DNA of 64,000 nucleotides from Myrmaecium sp. VS I D KN 1. Its lineage: Eukaryota; Ascomycota; Dothideomycetes; Valsariales; Valsariaceae. Where the stretch lies: assembly GCA_019775845.1 (NCBI GenBank), contig JADQAV010000022.1:882830-946829 (forward strand), given 5' to 3'. Under the pieces are notes generated by a model, which saw nothing but the letters and a program-made list of their open reading frames with translations, was not told the origin of the DNA and made no database searches. Of this stretch, positions 23,819-36,564 are shown one piece after another (positions within the stretch are counted from its first letter, which is position 1; the number at the start of each line of letters is the position of its first letter). The position numbers were made by a program, and so were the translations under genes.

Positions 23819-25974
23819 GCGGTAGGGATAGCGGTAACGGTCGCTGTTGTGGTTGTGGTTGTGAGAGCAGTGTCGCACCACCCTGGGGGACGGTATCTCG
23901 ACGCGGCAGCGGGTGCATCAGATGCTGCGGTTTCGCCGGATGCTGTAAGGACGAGGAGCGAGCCAGCGCGACGTTCGTTTGAAGGGAGGGGGGCGGAAGG
24001 CGTCGGAGGTCGCTGTTCGACCTTGTTATCGTCGTTGTTGGCGTCACCGTCGCTGCTGTCGCAGGAGCCAACGGAACTGTGGCGGGCATCTGCAGTCGCT
24101 GGTTGCTGCTATTGATGCAGCTGCCGACGTTATTTGCCGTCATGGGGTTGAACGGCGGTGCGGCTGGCCATAGTGGGTACTGCTGCAGAGGTTGCTGCCC
24201 GTACTCGGCTCTGGGACCGGCCGCACCCGGTACGGAGACGTTGCTGCGAGGGTTGACGGGTTGGGCGGAGGGGGCGGAGGGGGCGGCAAAGAGCTTTGTA
24301 GCTGCAGGCGCAGGCCGGAACGAAGCGGGGGAGGAGGTGGACGAGGTCGGTGCGAACGGGCGAGCCATTACAGAGTCATTGCGGGACTGCGGACCAAAAG
24401 TAGCAGCGGCCGGCGCCATGGCGGGGTACTGAGCGGCAGCAGCGACGACCGAAAGTTCCGGCTCGATGAACATAGTCAGGAAGAAATGCGAGGTTTTGGC
24501 AAGCCGTATCCGGCTGCGCACCGCGTCCCGACCCTCTCGACGTTTCAACCGCCACGTCAATTGATGCTCGTTGAAGCCTTGGCTGCACTTTTCCACATCT
24601 GCCTCCACCAGCGACCGCACCGCGTCCTCCTCGCAGCTGCCGATCGGGGGCATATACGCCGGATCCTTCGTCTCCCTCTCTTCAATGAGTAGGCTTCGAA
24701 GACGCGACAGCGCCGCTTCCGACTCCGGAACCAGCACTTCCAAAATATTCAACAGCCGATACGAGGCAGGCGCGCCTGTGAGCTCTAGGAACCACGGGGT
24801 CGCCCGGAGGATGTAAAAGTCCAGGCTCAGAAACGCCAGCGGTCTCGGCTCTGGCCAGAGCATGCGAGTCGGCGGGTACGAGGGGGCCTGCGCAGCGCCG
24901 CTCTGGGCAAAAGACGTCCAAGCCGGAGGCTGCGGAGGATTTCTGGTATGTTCAGGCGGTCGGTCGAGGTGGGAGGGATGGGCTTGGAGCGTTCGCAGCT
25001 GATCGGTAGCCTCGTATCGGGGAGTCGCTGGCTGTATCGGGAGACCTACGGATGCACCTGGAGACGCCGGATCAGATTGAGAACTCGTCATGATCGTTTC
25101 GCCAATCCTCGTATCCCGGTCGTCCCGTAACCGTGGCCGGCCTCTTTTCTTATGCTGCACGTCGTGGCAGCTGCCCTAAAATAGGAGGTTCCAGTTAATC
25201 CGCGAAAGTAGACAAAGAATGCAAAGCGTTTCACACAGCAACCCCCTGAGAATGAACAGCGCTCTGCAGACTTACCTGTTTACCCGACGAGACGCATCGC
25301 GTGCACGGTCGTTGGGAGTCACAGCTCAAATGGGCCTTTTTACAGTTGACACAGGCGGACGCGACGTGCGCCTTCACCCTCCGCGCGACCCTGGGTGTCC
25401 TGGGGCTTCCTTGGCTGTGGTCACCGGATCCCATGGCGAGGTTTTCGGAACCAATCAAGGAGATGGCGTCGGTACTCCTCCGGGCGAGGGCTTCGGTCCT
25501 GTCGGATTGAGGGTAGGCCAGTCGGAGGGCGTCATCGCGGCGATAAGCGTACGGAGAAGCGGGCGGGACATGCATGCCGCTCGATTGGCCGCTCACCGGG
25601 AGGTAGTGAGTCCCGTACGTGAGAAAGGCTTGGGATGCGGTGTTGAGCGGGAACGGTTGCGGGTGCGCCTGCAGCTGGCCTCGAGGTTGTTGCAGCGGAG
25701 GTTGACGGACCGCAACACGTCGGGAGTCTATCTCGTCCCTTCGGGCGCCGTAGTCAGGCGGCCCTTCATCTTCCTGGCTCCGCTCTGCTTTTCTAGCAGG
25801 ATGACCGGGCGAAGGTTGCGAATCCGACATGGGCGGAGAAGGGTATCCGGATCGTCCAGACCAGAGGCAGGAGGGCTGCAGCGGTGACTTGGCCAACTCG
25901 ACGGCCGGGTCAAGTCGTCGCCCGGATGGCGTGAGGCAAGGTGCAGGCGAGGCAGCGAGGGCCAGTATCCGCAT
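23475..25974 (-). CDS. Zn2Cys6 transcription factor with PAS-like domain and polyglutamine
   Basis: Two exons (25974-25276, 25175-23475) give 799 residues from the ATG at 25974, or 751 from the ATG at 25830; I cannot decide between them. The binuclear zinc cluster runs C208, C211, C218, C224, C227, C236 (CX2CX6CX5CX2CX8C), with the intron just before the sixth Cys, followed by DVQHKKRGRPRLRDD. A PAS-like segment spans about 350-460 (DFYILRATPWFLELTG to AKTSHFFLTMF). A run of 26-27 Gln lies near residue 686, followed by a Gln/Pro-rich region and a conserved-looking end RRRLNISDVLG. It is a nuclear DNA-binding regulator; its targets and the signal sensed by the PAS part are unknown. Confidence 0.82.
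23741..23818 (-). repeat. (CAA)n microsatellite coding for polyglutamine
   Basis: Twenty-six uninterrupted GTT units on the plus strand read CAA (Gln) in the regulator gene. The codons are pure CAA, whereas the flanking Gln-rich region mixes CAG and CAA. The pure tract therefore looks recently expanded by slippage. Confidence 0.9.
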
Positions 25975-28115
25975 AGCGCCTGCCTCCAAGCCGGGCGACC
26001 GCAGCGCTGGGAAGGATGGGAGGCCGCGAAGCAGTCTGCGATCGAAGTCGAGTGGTTTTTGGTTTGCAAACCAGATCCGCGGAATGTCCGAGCACACCTA
26101 AGGTAGTCGCTCCAGGGCAGGGGAAATTAGGGTTTTTGGGGCGAGGAAACGGTCGAGCCTAGCAACAGACGTAAGTCGATCTGCAAGGGGAAGTGGTGAA
26201 CCTTGGAGCGCAACGACCATCGCAAACGGGACGCCAGCGGAAGGGGAGGAGGGTCGGAGAATACCTTACCGTTCGGTTTGACGGGTTTGGCAGATCGGCG
26301 CGAGTACGGTGGGTGAACGGAGGGAAACTTTTCACGCAAAATACGCCTTTTCCTTCCGTCCTCTCTCCTCCGCCTCAAATTTTCTCACTGGTAAGGACTG
26401 GAAGAAGGGGGCCAAGAGGCCAAGGAAAGGAGCGAGCAGAAGACAACAAAGGTGGGCAGGCAGGTTCGGAACAACCTCGCGACAACAGGAAAGGAGCGGA
26501 CGGGAGAGAGGGGAGATTTGAGCAGAAGAAGAGATGGTGCACGACGAGGAGGATCAGGCGGAGGAAGCGAGTTAGCAAGTAAGCGATGGATGGACCGGGA
26601 TGGGATGGGATGGGATGGATGTTTCGAAACAGCAGGCTGCTGCTCCCGCGGAGAATCCAAGGTAGGCGTCCACTGCGCCAGGTCAGATCGATTCGGGGGC
26701 AATGACGGCGGGCTGGGAGCCTGTCATTGCCTTGCGCTTGGCGGACAGTAGGGTCATCTCAATGGGCGAAGGGGGAGGGGGGAGGGAGCTTGGTGAGGGA
26801 GCAGGCGAGGGGTTCAGCTAAGAGTACGGGAGGGGGGCGGAGGGAAGAACATGCATGCATCGGCAGCGCCCAGCCCAGGAGAGATCTCCCATCGCCATCA
26901 TCCATTATCATCCATCGTCAGCATAACATCCCTGCTCCCTGTTCCCTGCTCCCGCCTGCAGATGGCGGATGACAGCCATGGCACGGGGTCGGTAGTCGCC
27001 CCGCCGACAGAGGATCCCCGGCGAAAGTGACGGCGGCGGGCAAGCGCGAGGTAAGGACAGAGCGTGCAGGAGGAACAGGGGGAGGGGGGGAGATTGGGGG
27101 GCGGAGGGTGTCGGATGGGCCAGGACAGGCTGGCAGTGATGGTGGTGGTGGTGGTGGTGGTGGGGGGGGGAGGGGAGTGGGCCGGAGGTGAAAGCAGGCG
27201 TATGCAGACATGGGCGAGCGTTGGGGGTGATGGGTGATGGACGGGTGCCTAGGCAGGCAGGCAGGCAGACAGGCAGGCCATCCGATACACGCCATGGGCC
27301 ACGCCGGTCGCCGCGTTCGGCTGATCGTTCCTCTGGTCGACACGGCCGTGGCGCGGCAGCTAGGAAAGCCTGGCGGGCTTGACGGCCTGGGCACCTAGCG
27401 TGGGCGGCGGGTGCGGCGCGGCGCGGCGCGGCGCGGTGCCGTACGGTTACGGTGCGGTTGCGGTATGGCTCAAGCAAGGCTCTTGCGAGCACTTGACTGA
27501 CAGCGAATGAGGATGTGAGGAAGAGAAATTGAAGAAGAAGAAGAAGGAGAAGACGAAAAAGAACGAGGGGAAGGAGAAGAGAAGGAAGAAGGACCGGGAA
27601 TAAAAGAAGCCGTGCAGCTTCAGGGCGGCAAGCTGGTAACGCTTTCACAGTGCCGGCACGCGATCAACGTCGGAGGATGTGCCTGTCTGTGCCTGTGCTT
27701 GTGCTTGTTCCTAGCCGCAGCTAGCTCGTAGAGAGAGGTACTCGAGCCATTATACGTGAGTTATCGACATGCAATGGCGAGAACCTTGAGGCTCGGTGAG
27801 GTCGGTTATGAGATGCATGTAGAGTACCAGGTACTTCCAGACGTGGCGGACCAGCAGCCGAAGGGAGGTACCTAAGGTGAGGTTAGGTACGGGAGGTATG
27901 TACACCGATCACATTCACGCGCCGACTAGCCCTGATTCGCGAGTGGGGAGATCTTGCAGCATAACCTTCCATCTGGCCTCGGTGGGTCCCAGCCGATGGA
28001 TGGAAGAGTCGATGGGCGACGTGTACGATGAGCGCGATGGGGAAATGGATGATGGGGATGATGGAGACAATGGGCGATGGGAATAAGGGGTGGGTCTCGC
28101 GTAAGTGGCGATATG

Positions 28116-28133
28116 TACAGTACTAGTACTGTA
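28116..28133. repeat. 18-bp perfect palindrome
   Basis: TACAGTACTAGTACTGTA reads the same on both strands. It abuts the tandem array that follows and lies 50 bp outside the transposon's left target repeat. Confidence 0.6.
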
Positions 28134-28169
28134 GGTAAGGTACTGTAGGTAAGGTACCGTAAGGTAAGG
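28127..28169. repeat. Short tandem array of a 14-15 bp unit
   Basis: Two identical 14-bp copies of TACTGTAGGTAAGG (28127-28140 and 28141-28154) are followed by a 15-bp variant TACCGTAAGGTAAGG (28155-28169). The AGGTA words match those upstream of the RabGAP gene. Confidence 0.7.
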
Positions 28170-28182
28170 TACAGTTGGAACC

Positions 28183-28191
28183 GTCTGCATG
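28183..28191. repeat. Left 9-bp target-site duplication
   Basis: GTCTGCATG occurs directly before the element's left inverted repeat and again directly after its right one (36556-36564). The two following bases (TT) also match, so the shared word is 11 bp; symmetry of the inverted repeats favours 9 bp. Confidence 0.7.
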
Positions 28192-28286
28192 TTATCTCAG
28201 TTAAACTTAGACGAACGATTATTACGCTAAACCGTATACGTATACGCAGCGGCCAGCTAATTAGGGTGGTCGATACTACGTAAAGA

Positions 28287-28306
28287 ACCCCGATACTAAT
28301 CGGGGT
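28287..28306. repeat. Hairpin next to the left inner inverted repeat
   Basis: Arms ACCCCGAT and ATCGGGGT (8 bp) enclose a 4-base loop (ACTA). It overlaps the first two bases of the inner inverted-repeat block, and no matching hairpin is seen at the right end. Confidence 0.6.
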
Positions 28307-31300
28307 CTAAGAGACTTTAGCGCCCTTTTATATAGTAGCACGGATACCTTACTATATAATAATATATATAAGCTTTTATAAAATTTAGTGTTATAATTAT
28401 AATATATTTTATTATTTTCTATATATTAATTAATAGCCTGATTAATATACTATATTTTATTAAGATATTAGTCTTACCGGTAAGTTCCGTCGCTAATAAT
28501 ATACCGATTAAAATATATACTTTAAAGCTTTTATCTACGCCTAATAATATACTATTTAATAACGCCTGCTCTATATAACTACCCCCTAAAAATAATTTAG
28601 ATAACGCGGATAATATTCCTAATAACGTAAATAATAATATAGATAAAGCGGATACTAAAGATAATAATATTAAGTAAAAACGTTTATTAGTAAATAAAAA
28701 GCTTAATATTATTATAGACTTATTCTATTAATAGTTTATATTATTCTCTAACTTTATATAAGCCTAAATACTAAGTAATTCTATAAATATTATAATTTAG
28801 AAGAGGAAGCGCGTAAAGCGTACTAATATAATAAGATATAAGAAGGTAGTAGCTTTATTAAATATTATATATATAAATAAGAAATATTAGGCTACGCTCT
28901 ACGGTAACTAGGAGTATAAGATAATAATTATTAATAGTATAGTAGATATACTAAGGGATAATCTAGCTAAGCTTTAAAAGAAAGAGCTAATATTTACTTA
29001 ATTTAATTTAACGCGAGCTTTAAAGGATAATATATTTAATAAACTTATAAATAGTATCTAGTATATCTCGCTACTACTTACCTAGCTTATATCTAGTATA
29101 TTATATACTATTTAAATAATAGAGTATATATATATATATATATATTATTATATATCTTAAATAGATAATAGACGCCTTATCTTAATTATAAGTATACTTA
29201 GTTTTACTAAATTACGTAACTTCTTAAACTATTTTACGCGGGTACTTAATTTATACCTCTCTACTATTAGTATTAAACGGTGTATCCTCTCCTTACTTAG
29301 TAGCCTTAGTATTATAGAGAGTTACGTAATAATTTAGTAATAGAATATACGCCTCGCTAAAGCTATAAAGGTAGGTTATTAATAAGCTATATATATACTA
29401 CTAGCTAATACTATATAAGGGCTTAGTTTATAGTATAAATTTACGGCTATTTTATATCTATTATAATAACTTTAACTACTACTAAACTATACGTTATTAA
29501 GTAATAGAAGAGACTAGTACCTTCTATTTATATATAATTAAGAAGGCTTTTTATATGTGAGATATTCTACCTACTAGTTTAATAAAGTTAATAATTAACC
29601 GCGAGTACTATATATAACTAATTAATATTTTTTTTGCGCTTAGTAATCCTATTAATTTAACTAGTAAATCTATCTTAAAGTACTTTATTATTAAAGTAAT
29701 TAAGGCTGCATTCCTAATAGAAATATATATAATCTTTAATAAGGCTAAGTAGTAATATCTATTAATACTAATACTAAACTGCTTAGAACCGGCGTTTATA
29801 TATTATATATTACTTAGGCCTATATTAGAGAGCGAAGCTACTATTACTAGTAATTACTATTTTATTATAGATATGTTTTTTAATTAACTAAAGATACTTA
29901 CTAACTAACTTTATAATAGGCTCTTCCTCCTCTTTAATAACTAGAAGACTATATAGCTTATATATTTATATTTAGTAAAGCGTATTAAAGCTATAGATAT
30001 AGTAGACTAGCTTAACTAGTTACTTCCTATTTCTAGTCTTTAGTATACGCGCTAGGCGTATCTTAATATAATTATAAAGGCTTATTTTAGTACTATAAAT
30101 ATACCCGGTAACTTTTCTACGCTTTATATATATATAAACTACCTTAGTTAGTTTAATATTCTACTTAAGAAGGTACCCTTCTATTATATAGGAGAACTTA
30201 TTATCTATAGCTTCTACGTATATATTATAATAATCTTTATTAATATACTACTATATAGCTAATATAATCTTTACTAAAAAGGTAGCTTATTACGTATAGT
30301 TAGTTTACTTAATACTATATACTTTCTTACTCTTATTAATATTATTTAGGAATAGTATATATTATAAATAATCCTAAATATCTTATATATATAAACTATT
30401 ACCGAGCCTAATAGTAGACCTTATTAATATAATATTACTTATATACTACCTAATAGTAGGTTTTTTAACTATATTTAGTTTATTACTTTAGTAGATAATT
30501 ACCTTACTTTATACTTTACTATTAAGTACGGTAATATAAGGCTACTATATTATATTATTATATATAGTTATATCTACTTTACGGGTTCGAGTTTAACGAA
30601 CTATATATAAGAAATAGTTAGCCTTTAGAAACTAGTTATATTACTATATACTAATTTTATACTCTAGCGCGCGATACTTATAAATAGTTTTATTTATAAC
30701 TATAGTAATATAGCTACTTTTTATAAGGTTAATTAAATAAATAAGTTACTTAATCTTAAATTAAAGGAACTTATATAGTTACGTAGTAGTAGTACTTATA
30801 ATATTAACTTCCTTTATATATATAGTATCTACTTATATATATATATAGATAATATATACTATAGACTTAAGCGGACGTTTAGTAAGTATATAAGTATAAA
30901 GTATATTATAAAATTAGTATTATATAATATTCTTTCCCTAGCTAATACTATACTTACGCGCTCTATACTAGCTAGCTATAGGAAAACTACTATATAATAT
31001 ATAGTATATATTATATAAGCTAGCGCTAACAGGCTTCCTTTAATAATAGTAAGTATTAATAATTATAATAATATATATAATATAAATAGTAGTATAGAAG
31101 ACGTTAGACTACTTTTATTAATTCTTATTATATATCTATAGCTTTCCGCGTATTATAGCTTATATATCTTTCTTATATAGTTCCTATTTTAATACTATTA
31201 ATTTTCCTATTATAGTCCTTATATTTTATTATTATTAATTTTCCCTATTTCCTACTATAGTATTTATTATATACTTTCCTTACGCAGTCTTATTTATATC

Positions 31301-33648
31301 CGTAGGCTTATAGATAGCGCCCTGCGTATCCTTAATAACGCCTTATATCTATATATCCGCGATAATACCTTATATCTTACTAGTAGTATTCTTATAAACG
31401 ATTTTTTACTAGTATTATTATTAATATCCTCCTTACTAATATCCTGCTTAGCGGCACCCTATTTAGTAGTATTATATTTAATATTATTCTACTTAGTCGT
31501 CTTATATATTACCTTACTAGTTAGATACGCGCCTATAGTTACTACGTACTTAGTTATAACTTATAGGTTTTTTATAGTAGCTATATAAAATTAGTTTATA
31601 GCCTACTTAAGTTAATTAAATATAGTTAGAAGTCTTACTATAGTCTTATAATAAGCTTCTAGCGAGAATTACGTAATATAATTACTGAATTTATATTAGG
31701 CCTCTCGGAGTAAATCCGTTATCCTCTTACTTATATACTTAAAGCTCGCGCCGGTATTTATAACTAACTTAGTATTTACTACTATAGTTATAATCTAACT
31801 ATATATAGCCTCTATATATTTAATAATCTTATAGATAGTAGTATATAACTTATTATTAGGCGTAGCTATATTAGCGTAAATAAATATATTCCTCTTCTTA
31901 ATTACCTTAACTTAATATATTAGGTTTATTATATATATATAAATAGTATTTATATCTCCGCTATATTTAGTAATATCCGCAGCTATCTCTATGTAATATA
32001 CCTACTCTATAACTTAGGTAAGTTATTTAATAAACTCCTTATTAGCTAGTATATTTAGAAGCTCTTTAAATAACTTTAGGAGTACGGTATTAACGCGTAC
32101 GGCCTCTATATTTATATTTTATATAAGCGTAACGTTAAGTAGGGCTGTATTATAAGTATTAATAGTACGTAAAACTAAGCTTATTTTTATATAAATTTAC
32201 TCGGCTATTAAGCGTACCTAGTTAATATTAATATTTACTTAAATAAGCTACTTTTTAATCCGTTCCTAGCGTATGTCCTAATTATCTAGCTTCGCGAGGA
32301 TTATTTTAAAAAGCTTTCTAACTCTTATAATAATATTAATATAATCTTTATCCGGATACTATATACTACCCGATATTTTAAAGCTAGGGTCGGTTTATTT
32401 AAGTATAGGCGTAGGTATAGGCGCAGGCGTAGGCGTATTAAAAAATACTCCTTATATATTTATAAATACTCCCTACTTATACTTAATATATTACTTTTTT
32501 TTAAATAAGCGTATTAGGTACCGGCCTCTTCTTAATAATAAATATAGAGGCTAATAATAATATAGGTGTAGTAGCTATTCTTATCCTTTTACCTTTTATA
32601 AGTATAAATAGTATAGCTAATACTAATAATATAGTTATTATAAGCTTCTTAGCCTTCGTTAACACTATAAACGCAGATATAAACGCCTATATATTAACGA
32701 CTTTATTAATTTCTTAATATTCTATATAACTATTATACGCGGAGACTTAATATCTTAAGTAGGTTTTTCTTAACTAGACGCTAGCCTAACGAAAATTACT
32801 ATAGTATATATAGTAGGGATATCCTTTATCGTAATATAATTAGTAGGGGACGAGGCGATTTATTCTATATATACCCTTAAATATACTATATACTAGTAGT
32901 ACGTTAGTTATATCTTCTATTATTTAGAAAGTCTATTCTATCTCTTACTTACCTCGCGGAGATAGTTATAAGCGTAGTTAATAAGCGGCTTTAATATAAG
33001 GATACTTAACGGCTTATAGGGATTTATTTTAAACGGCTCTAATTTATTAATAATATTATTACTACTCTCCTTATTATTCTTAACTAACTTATATACTATT
33101 TATATAGCGGTAATATCCTTAGCCGGTATAACCTTACTAAATTTCTTAAGGAGTATACTATAACTAGTTAGTATATACTATTAATAAAGTAACTAATATT
33201 AACGTATATATTATTATTAATAGATAGTATATACGAGACGTTTACTATATTTTTAATACTAAGCTACTTTAGTTATATTAATATTAGATTTACTATAATT
33301 AATACTTAATTAGAACTGCGGCTTTACTAGCTAGACTATATACTAAATATACGTAAATATTAAACCTAAACTAATAGAAGTAACGTAGTAGGTAACTAGG
33401 AAGATATTTATATTAAAATTAATATTATATAGTAATAGAAGGCGTTATAAGAGGTAGGATAGTAATAAAGAGTTATTTAACTAGTAATAGCGGAGATATA
33501 TAATATAATATAGGACGGTACGGTACGAAGCGATAGAAGTATAAAAATACTAAATATTTATTATTCTATATAGCTACTTACTACTATACTACTTCTATTA
33601 ATATTACTTTTTTAACCGCCGCTACTTTATACTATTAGCTAGTATACT

Positions 33649-33774
33649 AATATTTAATATAATATTTATTAGTAGTACCTAATTACGAGGGGCCGTACTA
33701 CTAAGTATAATAATATTTAATATAATATCTACTAGCGGTACGTTATTACGAGGAGCTATACTACTAAGTATAAT
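33649..33774. repeat. Two tandem copies of a 63-bp unit in the RIP-mutated element
   Basis: Copy 1 is 33649-33711 and copy 2 is 33712-33774. Their first 17 and last 14 or so bases are identical, and most differences between them are C/T or A/G changes, as RIP would make after duplication. The length is a multiple of three, so it may descend from a repeated coding unit, but this cannot be shown. Confidence 0.7.
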
Positions 33775-36555
33775 TAATAGGGCTATCTAGTAAGTTACCG
33801 CTAGTATAGGTATATTAATATATAAAATAGTACGAAAGAATATCTTTAAGATAATAGTAGTATAAGAAGTAATAGCTAGATAGTCTAGGATAATAATAAT
33901 ATATATTTATTTAAATTATATAGCGTTAGGCTAATTCCTATATAGTCTTCTTAAATATAACTTTCTTACTATATAATAAGATAAGGTTATTTAGGTCGTT
34001 ACCTAATACTAATATATCCTAGCTTAATATATAGCTATATAATAAGTCCCCGTTAATAATTTTACTTAATTATTAATATAGTTCGCGTATTAGGTCGTCT
34101 GTTACTACTAGCTTACTACGTATAATAAATAATAAACTACGGAGAGCCTAACTAGCCTACTAACGAAACTAGACCTATATAAATATAATTATATATATAA
34201 GAAACCTAGCTAAAATATTATTATTAAATATATAAGGGGCGCTATATTTAGTAAGTTCGCTATATATATAAGGGTTATAGTTTAAATAATACCGATCTAC
34301 TAGAATAAGCTATATTATATTAATATTAACTTCTACTTTGCGGAGGACGTCTAGCTAAGGCTTATATAAATACTCGGATATATTTTTAAATTTATATATT
34401 ATATCCGGTAACTAATTATATTATTTAATATATAATTAAGCCTACTTACTACTATTTATAGGCCTCTATATATAGAGCCTAAGGTTAATTAATATACTAT
34501 TTATATCTATTTCTTAGATAAGGAGAAGTGTACTACCTAGTATATCCTCTATACTATTATTAGATTATATAACCGACGATATATTAAATATATTATTAAT
34601 TATAATAAAGTCTATTATTAACTATATAAAACTCCCTATAAGTTTATCCTCTATAGTTACTTCCTAGCTAAGCTAACTTAGGCGTAATACCTACTAAAGG
34701 AGTAGCTATAACTACCTTACGCGTACTATAGTATTAAATATACTATACTAACTATATATCTAGCTCTTAAGTAAGAGGTATATCTTTTTTATTATATTAT
34801 TTAGATAAACTACTCTCTCCTACTACTACTAGGTTATTATAGCGCTAAGTAAATACGTAATACTAAACTATACTACTTAAGAGATATTTAGAATATTAGC
34901 TCTATTAGCTAAGATATTAAAGTAAATAAAGATATAAATAAAGTAGCCTAACTTAAACCCTATATAAATACGCGACTTATTATTTTTAATATATATTAAA
35001 TAAAGCTCCTATATAGTAATAGTAGCTTATTAAGTTTATAGCGTAAGCTATTACTATAGTATTATTATATACTTTCTTACTTTATACTTATTATTAATAA
35101 AGATAATTATCTTACTAATTAAAAGTAGCGTAGGTATATATCGTAGCTATATATCTAAACTATAGTTAATAGACGCAGTTTTAAGAATAAAATATACTGC
35201 TTTAAACTAATAAGGCCCTTTATAATATATATAATCGCGGATAATTACTAAGTCTAATTAGTTAATTATTATCCGTATTAACTACGTATCCTAATTAAAT
35301 CTAATAAGAGTATATATATTCTAGTATATAACCTCGTTAAGTATTACTATATAAGCGAACTATAGAATAGGGCCTAGAATATTATATAACTTATATAGTT
35401 AAGTATACTTATATCGGAAGGAGGTACTCTAGATATATATAAAGTATACTTTATCTATAATAATATAGCTAATATACGCGCGGAAGATAGAATTATAAAG
35501 AATTATATAGAACTTTATATTTATAATTTACTTAGAGGATACTAGGATATATATATACTAGCCCTATAAAATATCTATAAGGATACTACTAAATATAGTC
35601 TATATAATAATAAGTATAGGCTTTATACTAGGGAGGTACCTAGTGTTTATTATCTAGTCCTTACCTATTATATTTAATAGAAGAATTACTAGTATAATAC
35701 TACTACGTATTAGGAGTAGTATATTTTATAATATTATACTTTTCTTAAAGCTAGTATATATAACTAGAAATAAGTTCTTATACTAGAAAATTTATTATTA
35801 TAATATCTCTAGCTACTCCGGTCGAGGTTTATATATATATAACTTTATAAGTACCTTATAGACGGCCTCTTTTTATATTATATTATTATTATTAGATATA
35901 TTAAGAACCGCCTACTAAGTAACCTATAACCTATATTATTATATATTATAAACAGTTACCTTATAGCCCTTATTATATAACTATAGTATATTTAATATAT
36001 CTTTAGTAACTCTTTTACTATATCTTTATTACTTTAGGTATATATTAATACGGTTATAAGTATATCTTATAATATAGAAGATAGTTACTAATCGGGCTAC
36101 GTATACGCCGATAATATATAATATATATAATTTTATAGTATAGAGCTATTAAGTAAGGGTAGATAAAATAACCTATATATATATATTTATTAGTATTTAT
36201 ATAGTAGCTATATACGTAAGGTATATAAAGGGCTAGAATTAAGTTATAGAGTGTATACTATTATATAAACTTAAAATTACCTTTAAAGAATAGCCCCCTT
36301 ATAAGTAATAGTATAGACGGGGATCTATTTAGATTATTAGATAGAGTATACTTATATCTTAAGAGTATTAACTTTTAATAATATATAGTATAATACTAGT
36401 AATATAATAATATAATTAAGGTACGTAAATCGACTTTTCGGAAGGAGTACGCTATATAATAAGGCGCTAAAAGATCTTAGACTAGCGATATCTGTATTAA
36501 TACGCGGAGCTGTTTAAGATTTATCCGATAAGTTAGTCTGAGCTCGCTGAGGTAA

Positions 36556-36564
36556 GTCTGCATG
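36556..36564. repeat. Right 9-bp target-site duplication
   Basis: GTCTGCATG directly follows the right inverted repeat and is identical to 28183-28191. Confidence 0.7.

Larger units (their letters stand above)
25975..28182. other. Gene-free 5' region of the PAS regulator with simple repeats
   Basis: No gene is recognised in about 2.2 kb. It holds a GGGAT run (about 26,597-26,620), a TGG run (about 27,139-27,162), GGCA repeats (about 27,252-27,278), GGCGC repeats (about 27,412-27,436) and a long GA-rich run (27,500-27,600). Long upstream regions are common for regulator genes, so a leader with upstream exons is possible. The His/Pro-rich frame over 26,908-27,648 follows these repeats and is not called. 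Confidence 0.5.
28192..36555. mobile_element. RIP-mutated 8.4-kb TIR DNA transposon, probably Mutator-like
   Basis: The element is 8,364 bp. The outer inverted repeats are 28192-28216 and 36532-36555 (TTATCTCAG... against TTACCTCAG..., about 18 of 25 alike with one gap, several of the differences being C/T or A/G). An inner inverted-repeat block is 28305-28335 against 36452-36482 (26 of 31 identical, sharing GTCTAAGA, TTTAGCGCC and the TATATAG end). A 9-bp direct repeat flanks it, the size expected for Mutator-like elements. Inside, CpA and TpG are nearly absent while CpG survives, the mark of RIP acting on CpA. No gene-sized open frame remains, so the transposase, any cargo and any nested element cannot be named. 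A Merlin-type element (8-9 bp duplications) is a less likely alternative. Confidence 0.7.

Noticed and set aside
23416-23982. Plus-strand cysteine/valine-rich frame
   Set aside because: It is the antisense of the CAA/CAG-rich part of the PAS regulator; Cys and Val runs come only from the repeat.
26908-27648. 246-codon minus-strand frame rich in His, Pro and Leu
   Set aside because: Its content is dictated by TGG, GGCA and GGCGC simple repeats, with no domain-like part.
28192-36555. Reading the AT-rich island as an LTR retrotransposon or a CACTA element
   Set aside because: The terminal repeats are inverted, not direct, the flanking duplication is 9 bp rather than 4-6 or 2-3 bp, and the ends do not begin with CACT.
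28192-36555. Centromere or mitochondrial insertion as the source of the AT-rich island
   Set aside because: Surviving CpG with missing CpA points to RIP, and the exact transposon-like borders argue against both.
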